Origin: Bacillota bacterium
Lineage (GTDB): Bacteria; Bacillota; Clostridia; Oscillospirales; Ruminococcaceae
Length of the DNA stretch: 13,416 nucleotides
Assembly (NCBI GenBank): GCA_029550985.1
Contig: JAKPGH010000085.1
Location: 1-13,416, forward strand
Direction: 5' to 3'
The first letter of the stretch is position 1; each line of letters starts with the position of its first letter. Of the stretch, positions 6,198 to 13,394 are shown one piece after another. The translations under genes and the position numbers were made by a program. Under the pieces are notes generated by a model. It was given only the letters and a program-made list of their open reading frames with translations. It had not been told where the DNA came from and did not search any database.

Positions 6198-6827
6198 TTA
6201 AGCTCCCGCATCCGTTGTGTCGACTTCGTCGGAGGGGGATGCGTCTTCTTCCGCCATGAGGCTTTCAATCAGCTCCACCACGGCAAAGCGGGGGACATAT
6301 TGGGTTTCCTCCCCCAGATGGGCCAGCTGCTCCTCCAAAGGCAGGGGGGAGGCGGTGGCGGCGGGAATGCACATGGGGGGAAACATGACGCACCACCAGT
6401 TTTGCCCTTTTCCGTCGCCGATGGTCAGGCGCACCGCGTCGTAATATCCGGCGGGCAGGGTGATGTCGCCGTAATTCCGGGTTTCAAAATACATGTGAAC
6501 CAGCTCGGCTTTTACCTGCTCCGAAGAGCCGTTTTCCCGCAGGGTATCTGCGGCGATGGACTCGATTTCCTTCAGGTGGTCCCGAGCCTGGGCCATTAAA
6601 GTTTCCTTGTTCGCGGTGGTTTGAAATAAGTCGGAGGTGCCTTCCAGCACGGCGTCCCGAACCTTCAGCTTCAATTCCTGATCCCGGGGGCTGTCGGAAT
6701 TGGCAAGAACATGCAGCCGCAGCACCTGCCGGCTCACCTGCCGGCATTCGGCTCCAAAAGCTCCAAAGGAGGTGAAAATCACCGCCAGAATCATACCGAT
6801 GATAAGGGAAAGCTCCCAACGCTTCAT
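6198..6827 (-). CDS. spoIIR: stage II sporulation protein R
   Basis: This 209-residue protein has an N-terminal hydrophobic segment (about 7-28) that looks like a signal or anchor. The family hallmark LRLHVLANSDSPRDQELKLK follows, then TRNYGDITLPAGYYDAVRL and IGDGKGQNWWCVMFPP. SpoIIR is made in the forespore, acts in the intermembrane space and triggers SpoIIGA to process pro-sigma-E in the mother cell. The start is the ATG at 6827, which sits right before the signal segment. The reading frame stays open for another 50 codons upstream, but that part overlaps the candidate promoter and even glgA, and has no family similarity. Its ribosome binding site is weak or distant (GAGAGGA about 12 bases away). 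It lies 88 bases behind glgA with no hairpin between. The acidic tail EEDASPSDEVDTTD is not part of the conserved domain. Confidence 0.95.
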   Translation of the reverse strand: MKRWELSLIIGMILAVIFTSFGAFGAECRQVSRQVLRLHVLANSDSPRDQELKLKVRDAVLEGTSDLFQTTANKETLMAQARDHLKEIESIAADTLRENGSSEQVKAELVHMYFETRNYGDITLPAGYYDAVRLTIGDGKGQNWWCVMFPPMCIPAATASPLPLEEQLAHLGEETQYVPRFAVVELIESLMAEEDASPSDEVDTTDAGA

Positions 6828-6863
6828 AGAAACAATCCGTCCTCTCTCTGTTGTCGTGTGGAG

Positions 6864-6892
6864 AGTATGGACGGATTTGGTAATTATTATAC
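6864..6892 (-). promoter_or_regulatory. candidate sigma-F-type promoter of spoIIR
   Basis: On the minus strand, GTATA (6892-6888) is followed after exactly 15 bases by GTCCATACT (6872-6864). The Bacillus sigma-F consensus is GYWTA-N15-GGNRANANTW; G1, A5, A7 and T9 of the -10 match. The -10 lies 36 bases before the spoIIR ATG. Bacillus spoIIR is controlled by sigma-F, so the match is expected biologically, but it is read by eye only. Confidence 0.5.
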
Positions 6893-6915
6893 AAAAACCA
6901 CAAAGAAAAAATGTA

Positions 6916-8337
6916 TTACATAGATAGAAGATTCCGATAAAGGGAGATGTATTCCGCGGCAGAACGGCCCCAGCCAAAGTCGCAGCTCATGGCCGCCCGG
7001 CAGTGCTCCACCCAAAGCGGGGGATTGGCGTAGTCCCGGCAGGCGCGGAGGATGGCATCCAGCATATCGTCGGCCTGATAGGTGAGGAAGGTGTAGCCGT
7101 TGCCGTTTTCCCCGCCAAAGTCCCGCACGCTGTCCCGCAACCCGCCGGTGGAGCGGACGATGGGAATGGTGCCGTAACGCATGGCAATCATTTGGGCCAA
7201 ACCGCAGGGCTCGCTGCGGCTGGGCATCAGGAACATATCGGCGCCGCTGTAAATCCGCCGGGCAAGGGCTTCGTTGAATCCAATGCAAATGCCCGCTCTG
7301 CCGGGATAGCGTCCGGCAGCGTCCCGGAAAAACTGCTCCAGTTGCCAATCCCCCGAACCCAGCAGCACAAACTGCACCGGGCGCTCCATCAGGCTGGAAA
7401 AGGCCCACTGAACCAAATCCAGCCCCTTGTGGTCGGCCAGGCGGGTCACCATGCCGATGAGGGGAACGGAGGGATTTTGCTCCAGCCCCATTTCCCGTTG
7501 CAGGGCCTGTTTGCAGGCTGCTTTTCCCGCAAGGTTGGAGGATGTGTAGTTTTGCGCCAGATGGGGGTCGGTGGCGGGGTTGTACTCCTTCTGGTCGATG
7601 CCGTTGAGAATGCCTTTCATTTTATACTGCTTTTCGGCCACCTGCGTATGTAGGCCGTGGGCAAACCAGGGGTCGGTCAGTTCCTGGGCATAGGTGGGGG
7701 AAACGGTGGTGAGAGCATGGCACTGCTCGATGCCGGCCTTCATGTAGTTGCAGCTGCCCTTAAATTCCACCATACCGTGGGCGCTTTCCGGCAAGCCCAG
7801 CACGTCGGGGATGATTTCCAACCCGAAGGCCCCCTGATACTGGATGTTGTGGATGGTAAACACCGTTTTGATGTTCCGATGCTTTTCGCTCTGCCGGTAG
7901 AACACGTCCAAAAAGACGGGAATCAGGGCGGTCTGCCAGTCGTTGCAGTGGATGATGTCCGGCTCAAAATCGATGTGGTGGAGCATCTCCAAAACCGCCC
8001 GGGAAAAGAAGGCAAACCGTTCCCCATCGTCGTAGTGGCCGTACAGCCCCCTCCGCTTGAAGTAGTATTCGTTGTCCACAAAATAGTACTTGACCCCGTT
8101 ACAGGTGGTTGTCAGAACGCCGCAGTACTGGTTGCGCCAGGCCAACGGCACCTGAAAGCGGGCGATTTCCTTCATCCCGGCCCGAAGGTGGTCGGGAACA
8201 TCGCTGTAAAGAGGCAATACCACCCGGCAGGCCTGACCGCGGTTGCGGATGGCCTTTGCCAGCGAACCGGCCACATCGGCCAGCCCGCCCGACTTGGCAA
8301 AGGGGACCGCCTCGCTGGCGGCAAGCAATATCTTCAA
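6916..8337 (-). CDS. glgA: glycogen synthase (ADP-glucose type)
   Basis: This 473-residue GT5-family enzyme transfers glucose from ADP-glucose to the non-reducing end of an alpha-1,4-glucan, keeping the anomeric configuration. The N-terminal Rossmann lobe has the ADP-glucose-binding KSGGL at 15-19. The C-terminal lobe has GMVTRLADHKG (295-305) with Arg299 and Lys304, and SEPCGL (375-380) with Glu376 in the expected catalytic-site position, followed by STGGLRDSV. Length and motifs are full. The start is TTG: AAAGGAG lies about 10 bases upstream and family homology begins exactly there (MKILLAASEA). It is the last glg gene of the operon, 38 bases after glgD, so it is likely co-transcribed with it. 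No terminator is seen after its stop, so transcripts may enter spoIIR. Confidence 0.97.
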   Translation of the reverse strand: MKILLAASEAVPFAKSGGLADVAGSLAKAIRNRGQACRVVLPLYSDVPDHLRAGMKEIARFQVPLAWRNQYCGVLTTTCNGVKYYFVDNEYYFKRRGLYGHYDDGERFAFFSRAVLEMLHHIDFEPDIIHCNDWQTALIPVFLDVFYRQSEKHRNIKTVFTIHNIQYQGAFGLEIIPDVLGLPESAHGMVEFKGSCNYMKAGIEQCHALTTVSPTYAQELTDPWFAHGLHTQVAEKQYKMKGILNGIDQKEYNPATDPHLAQNYTSSNLAGKAACKQALQREMGLEQNPSVPLIGMVTRLADHKGLDLVQWAFSSLMERPVQFVLLGSGDWQLEQFFRDAAGRYPGRAGICIGFNEALARRIYSGADMFLMPSRSEPCGLAQMIAMRYGTIPIVRSTGGLRDSVRDFGGENGNGYTFLTYQADDMLDAILRACRDYANPPLWVEHCRAAMSCDFGWGRSAAEYISLYRNLLSM

Positions 8338-8375
8338 CGCAACTTCACTCCTTTGTCCGGCTCAGCCGCATACGG

Positions 8376-9491
8376 TCAGATGACCGAGCCTTTGGCGATG
8401 TAGATGGGATAGGTGCGAAAACCGGTCAACATGCGGCCCTCCCGGACAGTGACGTTTTTGTCGGTCATCACCCACTCCAGCTGGGAGTTCTCCCCAATAA
8501 CGGTGTCCTGCATGATGATGCTATTTTTCACCTTTGCCTTTTTGCCCACCGTGACTCCCCGGAACAGGATGCTGTTTTCTACCTCTCCCTCCACCACGCA
8601 GCCGTCGGCCAGCAGAGAGTTGGAGACGTTGGAGCCCAAACCGTAGCGGACGGGGGCTTCGTCCCGCACTCTGGTGTAGATGGGCATCTCCCGAGGGAAG
8701 AGCTGCCGGCGCACCTGGGGGTCCAGCAGAGCCATGTTGGCGTTGTAGTAGCTTTGCAGAGAATATAGGCGGCTCACATACCCTGTGTACTCGTAGGCGT
8801 GGATGTGGTACTGCCCCGCCTTTGCCTGCAGAATGTCCCGCGCCAAGGAATATTGGTTGTGGCTGTAGCAGCTGCTCACCAGATATTCCAGCAGGCTTTT
8901 GGAGGTGATCATGATGTTGAGGTAAAGGTTATGCTCTCCGGCGACGGGAGGGCTTATCATCACATCCTGTACCCGTCCGTCCTCCGCCAGGGAAAGGACG
9001 CAGGCGTCCTTGGCGGCGTCGGCTTCCAGAGGCATTTTTTTATACAATATGGTGATATCCGCCCCGCTGTCGATATGGGAAAGGAGCATGTCTTCGTAAG
9101 TGGTGTTGAAAATCATGTCGCAGTCACAGATGATGACATGGGTGGCGGGGCTGGACCGCAGATAACCCAAAATGCTGTAAAGAGCATCGATGCGCCCGCG
9201 GTACATGCCGCTTTCGGTGCGGGAAAAGGGAGGGAAGATGACAAGTCCCCCCGACTTGCGGGAAAGGTCCCATTCCCGCCCGTTGCCCAGATGTTCCATC
9301 AGGCTTTGATAGTTGGTTTGGGTGATGACGCCCACGTCTTCCACGCCGGAATTGGCCAGGGTGGAGAGGACAAAGTCAATCAGGCGGTATCTGCCCCCCA
9401 CCGGAAGGGAACCCATGCAGCGGTTGGGGGTCAACTCGCTGATGATGTGCTTGTGGGAGTTGGAAAACACAATACCCAGAAGGTTCTTCAT
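8376..9491 (-). CDS. glgD: GlgD, non-catalytic ADP-glucose pyrophosphorylase subunit
   Basis: This 371-residue paralogue of GlgC keeps the nucleotidyltransferase scaffold (GGRYRLIDFVLS at 32-43, then ICDCDMIFN) and a C-terminal left-handed beta-helix of hexapeptide repeats. The N-terminal GGxGxRL loop is gone: residues 6-17 read GIVFSNSHKHII. The FEEKP motif is also missing. This is the Firmicute GlgD pattern, in which GlgD forms a hetero-oligomer with GlgC and modulates it rather than making ADP-glucose itself. Its ATG overlaps the glgC stop by four bases (ATGA), with GAGGTGG in the end of glgC as ribosome binding site, so translation is coupled and likely keeps the subunits near equal amounts. 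A longer in-frame extension to 9644 lies inside glgC and is rejected. Confidence 0.95.
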   Translation of the reverse strand: MKNLLGIVFSNSHKHIISELTPNRCMGSLPVGGRYRLIDFVLSTLANSGVEDVGVITQTNYQSLMEHLGNGREWDLSRKSGGLVIFPPFSRTESGMYRGRIDALYSILGYLRSSPATHVIICDCDMIFNTTYEDMLLSHIDSGADITILYKKMPLEADAAKDACVLSLAEDGRVQDVMISPPVAGEHNLYLNIMITSKSLLEYLVSSCYSHNQYSLARDILQAKAGQYHIHAYEYTGYVSRLYSLQSYYNANMALLDPQVRRQLFPREMPIYTRVRDEAPVRYGLGSNVSNSLLADGCVVEGEVENSILFRGVTVGKKAKVKNSIIMQDTVIGENSQLEWVMTDKNVTVREGRMLTGFRTYPIYIAKGSVI

Positions 9492-10765
9492 GCTCTCACC
9501 ACCTCTCCCACTTCCTTGGCGGAGGTTGGCGCGTCCAGAGTATGCTGCGGGCCGATGTCCCAATTGTCGTCCACCACGGCTTTGGCGGGAACTACCGAGC
9601 CGGGAGCGACGGTGACCCCTTCCGCTATGACGGTGACGCCCCATTGGGATTTGTCCGGCGTATCCTCCGGCCGGGAGCCTACCCGGGCCCTTTCCCCGAT
9701 TTCACAGCCCTCCGCAATGATGGCGTAGTCCACCACCGCTCCGGAACGGATGACGGTGCCGGGCATGACGATGCTGTCCCGCACCGTGGCGCCAGGTTCC
9801 ACCACCACGCTGGCAAAGAGCACCGAAAAGTCCACCACGCCGTAAATTTCCGCGCCCTCGGTGACGATGGAATTCTGTACCACCGCGCCGTGTCCAATGT
9901 ATTGAGGCGGGCGGACGGCGTTGCGGGCATAGATTTTCCATTGGGGGTCCCCCAAATCCAAAGGCTTGGAAGGGTCCAACAGGTCCATGTTGGCTTCCCA
10001 CAAGCTGTCGATGGTGCCCACGTCCTTCCAATAGCCCTCGAAGGGGTAGGCGTAGAGGCGGGCACCCGACGCCAACATGGCGGGAATGACGTTTTTGCCG
10101 AAATCCTTGGCGGATGCTTCGTTTTCCGCATCTTCTTCCAGGTAGCGGATGAGGGTTTTGGTGGAAAAGATGTAGATGCCCATGGAGGCCATGTTGGATT
10201 TGGGCTGCGCCGGCTTTTCCTCAAAGCTGGTGATGCGCCCGTCCTCGTCGCTGGCTAAAATTCCAAACCGGCTGGCCTCGTGGCGGGGCACCTCCAGAGC
10301 CGCGATGGTGCAGTCCGCCTTCTTTTGACGGTGAAAGTGGAGCATTCTGGAATAATCCATCTTATAAATGTGGTCCCCCGAAAGAATCAGCACATAGTCG
10401 GGGTCGTAGCGCTGGATAAAGTGGAGGTTCTGGTAGATGGCGTTGGCGGTGCCGGTATACCAGTCGGAGCCGGTGCTCTGCTGATAGGGGGGGAGCACAA
10501 AGACGCCGCCGTGAACCCGGTCCAGGTCCCAGGGTTGGCCGTTGCCGATGTACTCGTTGAGCAGCAAAGGCTGGTACTGGGTGAGCACCCCTACCGTATC
10601 GATGCCGGAGTTGACGCAGTTGGAAAGGGTAAAGTCGATGATGCGGTATTTGCCCCCAAAGGGCACGGCAGGTTTGGCCAGCCGTTTGGTCAGGGAAAGG
10701 AGCCGGCTGCCCTGCCCGCCTGCTAAAATCATGGCAATCCATTTTTTCTTATGATACTTTAACAA
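9488..10765 (-). CDS. glgC: glucose-1-phosphate adenylyltransferase
   Basis: This 425-residue enzyme makes ADP-glucose and pyrophosphate from glucose-1-phosphate and ATP, the first committed step of glycogen synthesis. It has the nucleotide-binding AGGQGSRL (15-22), KPAVPFGGKYRIIDF (31-45), SGDHIYKMDY (129-138) with the metal-binding Asp, and FEEKP (181-185) with the glucose-phosphate-binding Lys184. The C-terminal third is a beta-helix of hexapeptide repeats (for example IVTEGAEIYG and VVEPGATVRD). It is about 40 residues longer than Bacillus GlgC, mainly at the C-terminus. The start is TTG, with GGGAG 9 bases upstream; the next ATG (codon 12) would remove conserved residues before AGGQGSRL. 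It follows glgB by 57 bases and overlaps glgD. Confidence 0.97.
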   Translation of the reverse strand: MLKYHKKKWIAMILAGGQGSRLLSLTKRLAKPAVPFGGKYRIIDFTLSNCVNSGIDTVGVLTQYQPLLLNEYIGNGQPWDLDRVHGGVFVLPPYQQSTGSDWYTGTANAIYQNLHFIQRYDPDYVLILSGDHIYKMDYSRMLHFHRQKKADCTIAALEVPRHEASRFGILASDEDGRITSFEEKPAQPKSNMASMGIYIFSTKTLIRYLEEDAENEASAKDFGKNVIPAMLASGARLYAYPFEGYWKDVGTIDSLWEANMDLLDPSKPLDLGDPQWKIYARNAVRPPQYIGHGAVVQNSIVTEGAEIYGVVDFSVLFASVVVEPGATVRDSIVMPGTVIRSGAVVDYAIIAEGCEIGERARVGSRPEDTPDKSQWGVTVIAEGVTVAPGSVVPAKAVVDDNWDIGPQHTLDAPTSAKEVGEVVRA

Positions 10766-10822
10766 GCCTTTTCGCTCCCTTCGTGATAGGAGGTGCCAAA
10801 ACCCTCGTGGAACAGTGACGTT

Positions 10823-12775
10823 TTATGAATCCTGGTCTTTGTCTTTCGGAGCATCCTCCACGGCGAGGACGGGCTTATTCTTTTTCAGCCCCACCGGCTT
10901 ATACCAGGAGACACTGAAAGCGGGGATGGTAATGCAGATGCTTTGGTCGTAGCCGTGCATGGGGACTTTTTCGCAGCGGTACCGGGTCTGGTCGCAGATG
11001 GCGGCGCCGCCAAATTCCGCGTCGTCGGAGCAGAGCACCCGGGTGTAGCCGCGGGCGGCTTTGACCCCGAAGCGGTAGTTGTAGCGGGTGACCGGGGCAA
11101 AGTTGCAGACCACCACCAGCTCGTTTTCCTCTTCGTCGATCCGGCGGAAGACGATGACGCTTTGACTGTAATCGTCGGCCACCACCCACTGAAACCCTTC
11201 CCAGCTGTCCTCCACCTGCCACAGGCAGGGGTGCTTGAGGTAAAAGTGGTTGAGGGTCTTCACATAGTGTTGGAACTGGCGGTGGCTTTCATAGTCCAGC
11301 AGCAGCCAATCCAGTTCTTTTCGGTAGTCCCACTCGATAAACTGGGCGAATTCGCATCCCATAAACAGCAGTTTTTTGCCGGGGTGGCTCATCATGTAGC
11401 CCAAAAAAGTCCTGGCTCCGGCAAATTTTTGGGCGTACTCTCCCGGCATCTTTTCGATGAGGGAGCGCTTGCCGTGGACCACCTCGTCGTGGGAGATGGG
11501 CAGCACAAAATTTTCCGAGAAGGCGTAAAACATGGAAAAGGTAAGCTTGTCATGGTTGAAGGGGCGATAAACGGGCTCCAGGGAAATGTAGTGGAGAATG
11601 TCGTTCATCCAGCCCATATTCCACTTGTAATGGAAGCCCAATCCCCCCACGTGCGGTGGTTTGGTGACCAAAGGCCAGGCGGTGCTCTCTTCGGCAATCA
11701 TCAACACGTCGGGGTGCAGGGTGAGAATGGTTTGATTGAGGTTTTGCAGAAACTCCACCGCTTCTAAATTTTCCCGCCCGCCGTAGATGTTGGGGGTCCA
11801 GCCGGTTTGCTGCCGGTCGTAGTCCAAATAAAGCATGGAGGCCACCGCATCCAGGCGCAGGCCGTCGATGTGGTACTCCTCAATCCAGAACAGAGCGCTG
11901 GAAATCAAAAAGCTGCGAACCTGAGGCTTGGTGTAATCAAACACTCGGGTACCCCAGCCTAGGTGCTCGCTCTTTTTCGGGTCGGCGTACTCGTAGCAGG
12001 GACCCCCGTCGTATTCGTACAGTCCGTGGGCGTCTTTGGGGAAATGGGCGGGGACCCAGTCCATCAGCACGCCGATGCCCGCCCGGTGCATAATGTTGAC
12101 AAACTCCTTGAACTGGTCGGGGGTGCCGTAGCGGGAGGTGGGGGCAAAATAACCGGTGACCTGATAGCCCCAGGAACCGTCGTAGGGGTGTTCGGTGATG
12201 GGCATCACCTCCACGTGGGTGTACCCCATCTCCTTGAGATAGACCGACAGTTCCTGCGCCAGCTTAACGTAGTCAAACAGGGAACCGTCGGGATAACGCC
12301 GCCAGGAACCCATGTGAAGCTCGTAGATGTTCATGGGGCTTTGAAAGTGTTTTTGGGCCGCCCGCTTTTTCATCCAGCGGGAATCGGTCCAGCGAAAGGG
12401 GGAAGGCTCCAGCACCTTGGATGCGTTGGCGGGAGGGGTTTCAAAGTGAAGGGCAAAGGGGTCGGATTTTAGAACGGTTTGGCCGTTTTTCCCCGTAATG
12501 GCGTATTTATAGGCGTCGTAAGGTTTGACTTCGGTGAGAAAGGCTTCCCAAACGCCTGTATCCTCCAGCAGGACACAGGGATTCTTCTCCGGATCCCAAT
12601 GGTTGAAGTCCCCGACCACGGAGACTTTTTCCGCATTGGGCGCCCAGGTGCGAAACACAACTCCTTCTTTTCCCCGGCGCTTTTCCGTATGGTTGCCCAA
12701 AATCTGTTGAACCCGGTAGTGTTCGCCCCGGACAAAAGCGTTTAGGGATTGGATTGTCTTTTTGGCAACAGGCAT
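10823..12775 (-). CDS. glgB: 1,4-alpha-glucan branching enzyme
   Basis: This 650-residue GH13 enzyme cuts alpha-1,4 chains and rejoins them as alpha-1,6 branches. A CBM48-type N-terminal domain (about 17-115, with FRTWAPNAEKVSVVGDFNHW) precedes the catalytic barrel, which starts at MNIYELHMGSW. Catalytic residues are visible: nucleophile D309 in DGLRLDAV, acid/base E362 in MIAEES, and H429-D430 in ISHDEVVHGK. The C-terminal beta domain ends near 628, followed by a polar Lys/Asp-rich tail. The ATG at 12775 is preferred because GAGGG lies 8 bases upstream; a GTG two codons earlier would put that site only 2 bases away. It is first in glgBCDA, as in Bacillus, and is preceded by a good promoter. 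Confidence 0.97.
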   Translation of the reverse strand: MPVAKKTIQSLNAFVRGEHYRVQQILGNHTEKRRGKEGVVFRTWAPNAEKVSVVGDFNHWDPEKNPCVLLEDTGVWEAFLTEVKPYDAYKYAITGKNGQTVLKSDPFALHFETPPANASKVLEPSPFRWTDSRWMKKRAAQKHFQSPMNIYELHMGSWRRYPDGSLFDYVKLAQELSVYLKEMGYTHVEVMPITEHPYDGSWGYQVTGYFAPTSRYGTPDQFKEFVNIMHRAGIGVLMDWVPAHFPKDAHGLYEYDGGPCYEYADPKKSEHLGWGTRVFDYTKPQVRSFLISSALFWIEEYHIDGLRLDAVASMLYLDYDRQQTGWTPNIYGGRENLEAVEFLQNLNQTILTLHPDVLMIAEESTAWPLVTKPPHVGGLGFHYKWNMGWMNDILHYISLEPVYRPFNHDKLTFSMFYAFSENFVLPISHDEVVHGKRSLIEKMPGEYAQKFAGARTFLGYMMSHPGKKLLFMGCEFAQFIEWDYRKELDWLLLDYESHRQFQHYVKTLNHFYLKHPCLWQVEDSWEGFQWVVADDYSQSVIVFRRIDEEENELVVVCNFAPVTRYNYRFGVKAARGYTRVLCSDDAEFGGAAICDQTRYRCEKVPMHGYDQSICITIPAFSVSWYKPVGLKKNKPVLAVEDAPKDKDQDS

Positions 12776-12835
12776 TTTCACATCCCTCGTTTCTGCTTGG
12801 GTTTGGTATACAAGCGCAATCCTTCCTTTTTAAGT

Positions 12836-12864
12836 ATTTTACCAATTCAGGACTTTATTTACAA
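12836..12864 (-). promoter_or_regulatory. promoter of the glgBCDA operon
   Basis: On the minus strand, TTGTAA (12864-12859) and TAAAAT (12841-12836) are 17 bases apart with a TGG extension before the -10. Its distance to the glgB ATG is about 60 bases. The hexamers and spacing are good for a vegetative sigma-A promoter. Confidence 0.65.
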
Positions 12865-13058
12865 GCAAAAATTTGACACATTACTTAAAATAAATACTAC
12901 AAATCAATAAAATATTGTTTAAATCATAAGAATTCATAAGGGGATTCTCTTGTTTTTATCTCCCGTCCAGGCACACTGCATTAGTATAGCAAACGGATTT
13001 GTCTGATTATCGGGAAAAAGGTAGTTCGATTTGTGCAAATTGATTCTCTTCGGAAAGT

Positions 13059-13096
13059 AAAAAACAGACAATCCCTATTAGGATTGTCTGTTTTTT
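13059..13096. terminator. terminator of the abrB-type gene, probably two-way
   Basis: A perfect 14-bp stem (13061-13074 with 13081-13094) has a six-base loop CTATTA, A-run on the left and T-run on the right. It begins 45 bases past the abrB stop on the minus strand. It would also end any plus-strand transcript from the region to its left. Confidence 0.9.
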
Positions 13097-13140
13097 ATGG
13101 AGTGCATCAAATATATTTCGATTATGTAGGTTTCCGATGG

Positions 13141-13386
13141 TTACTCTTTGCTGGTCAGTTCCTTGAAGCAGTCTGCGCAGATGTTTTTGCCCTTAAAGGA
13201 CTCAATGCCGTTGGAGCTGCCGCAGAAAATGCAGTTTGGCTGATGTTTCTGCAATATAATGGAGTTTCCTTGCATAAAGATTTCCAGCTCGTCTCTTTCA
13301 TTAATGTCCAGCACTTTTCGCAGTTTGCGGGGCAGGACGATTCTTCCCAAGTCATCAACTCGACGTACGATTCCAGTAGATTTCAT
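13141..13386 (-). CDS. abrB: AbrB/SpoVT-family transcription regulator
   Basis: This 81-residue protein has a SpoVT-AbrB swapped-hairpin DNA-binding domain at residues 1-47 (STGIVRRVDDLGRIVLPRKL, then INERDELEIF). Bacillus AbrB acts as a dimer or tetramer on AT-rich DNA and represses post-exponential genes until Spo0A shuts it off. The C-terminal part differs from Bacillus AbrB: C52-x2-C55 and C70-x2-C73 suggest a small zinc ribbon, a form common in Clostridia. Start ATG, with AAGGAG 6 bases upstream. The leader has a tandem ten-base repeat. The gene lies upstream of and in line with the glycogen operon but is separated from it by a strong terminator. Its promoter lies beyond the window. Confidence 0.93.
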   Translation of the reverse strand: MKSTGIVRRVDDLGRIVLPRKLRKVLDINERDELEIFMQGNSIILQKHQPNCIFCGSSNGIESFKGKNICADCFKELTSKE

Positions 13387-13394
13387 TGCAATCT

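Larger units (their letters stand above)
12776..13140. other. AT-rich region between glgB and the abrB-type gene
   Basis: This region has no gene and is much richer in A+T than its neighbours, especially 12830-12960. It holds the glgB promoter, a second extended -10 on the minus strand (TGC plus TATACT, 12988-12983), a TTGACA on the plus strand (12873-12878) and the abrB terminator. It also holds two direct repeats. One is a pair of ten-base units, AAATCATAAG and AATTCATAAG, side by side at 12921-12940 (9 of 10 identical). The other is GATTCTCTT at 12943-12951 and 13042-13050. No ATG occurs on the plus strand from about 12900 to 13090. Confidence 0.6.

Noticed and set aside
6828..6977. 50-codon N-terminal extension of spoIIR
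   Set aside because: It overlaps the end of glgA and the candidate promoter, and the signal segment starts right at the inner ATG.
9492..9644. 51-codon extension of glgD inside glgC
   Set aside because: Homology starts at the ATG overlapping the glgC stop. The extension is out-of-frame glgC sequence rich in Arg and Gly.
12782..13060. riboswitch or T-box in the glgB leader
   Set aside because: I found no conserved core motif and no terminator hairpin on the minus strand between the promoter and glgB.
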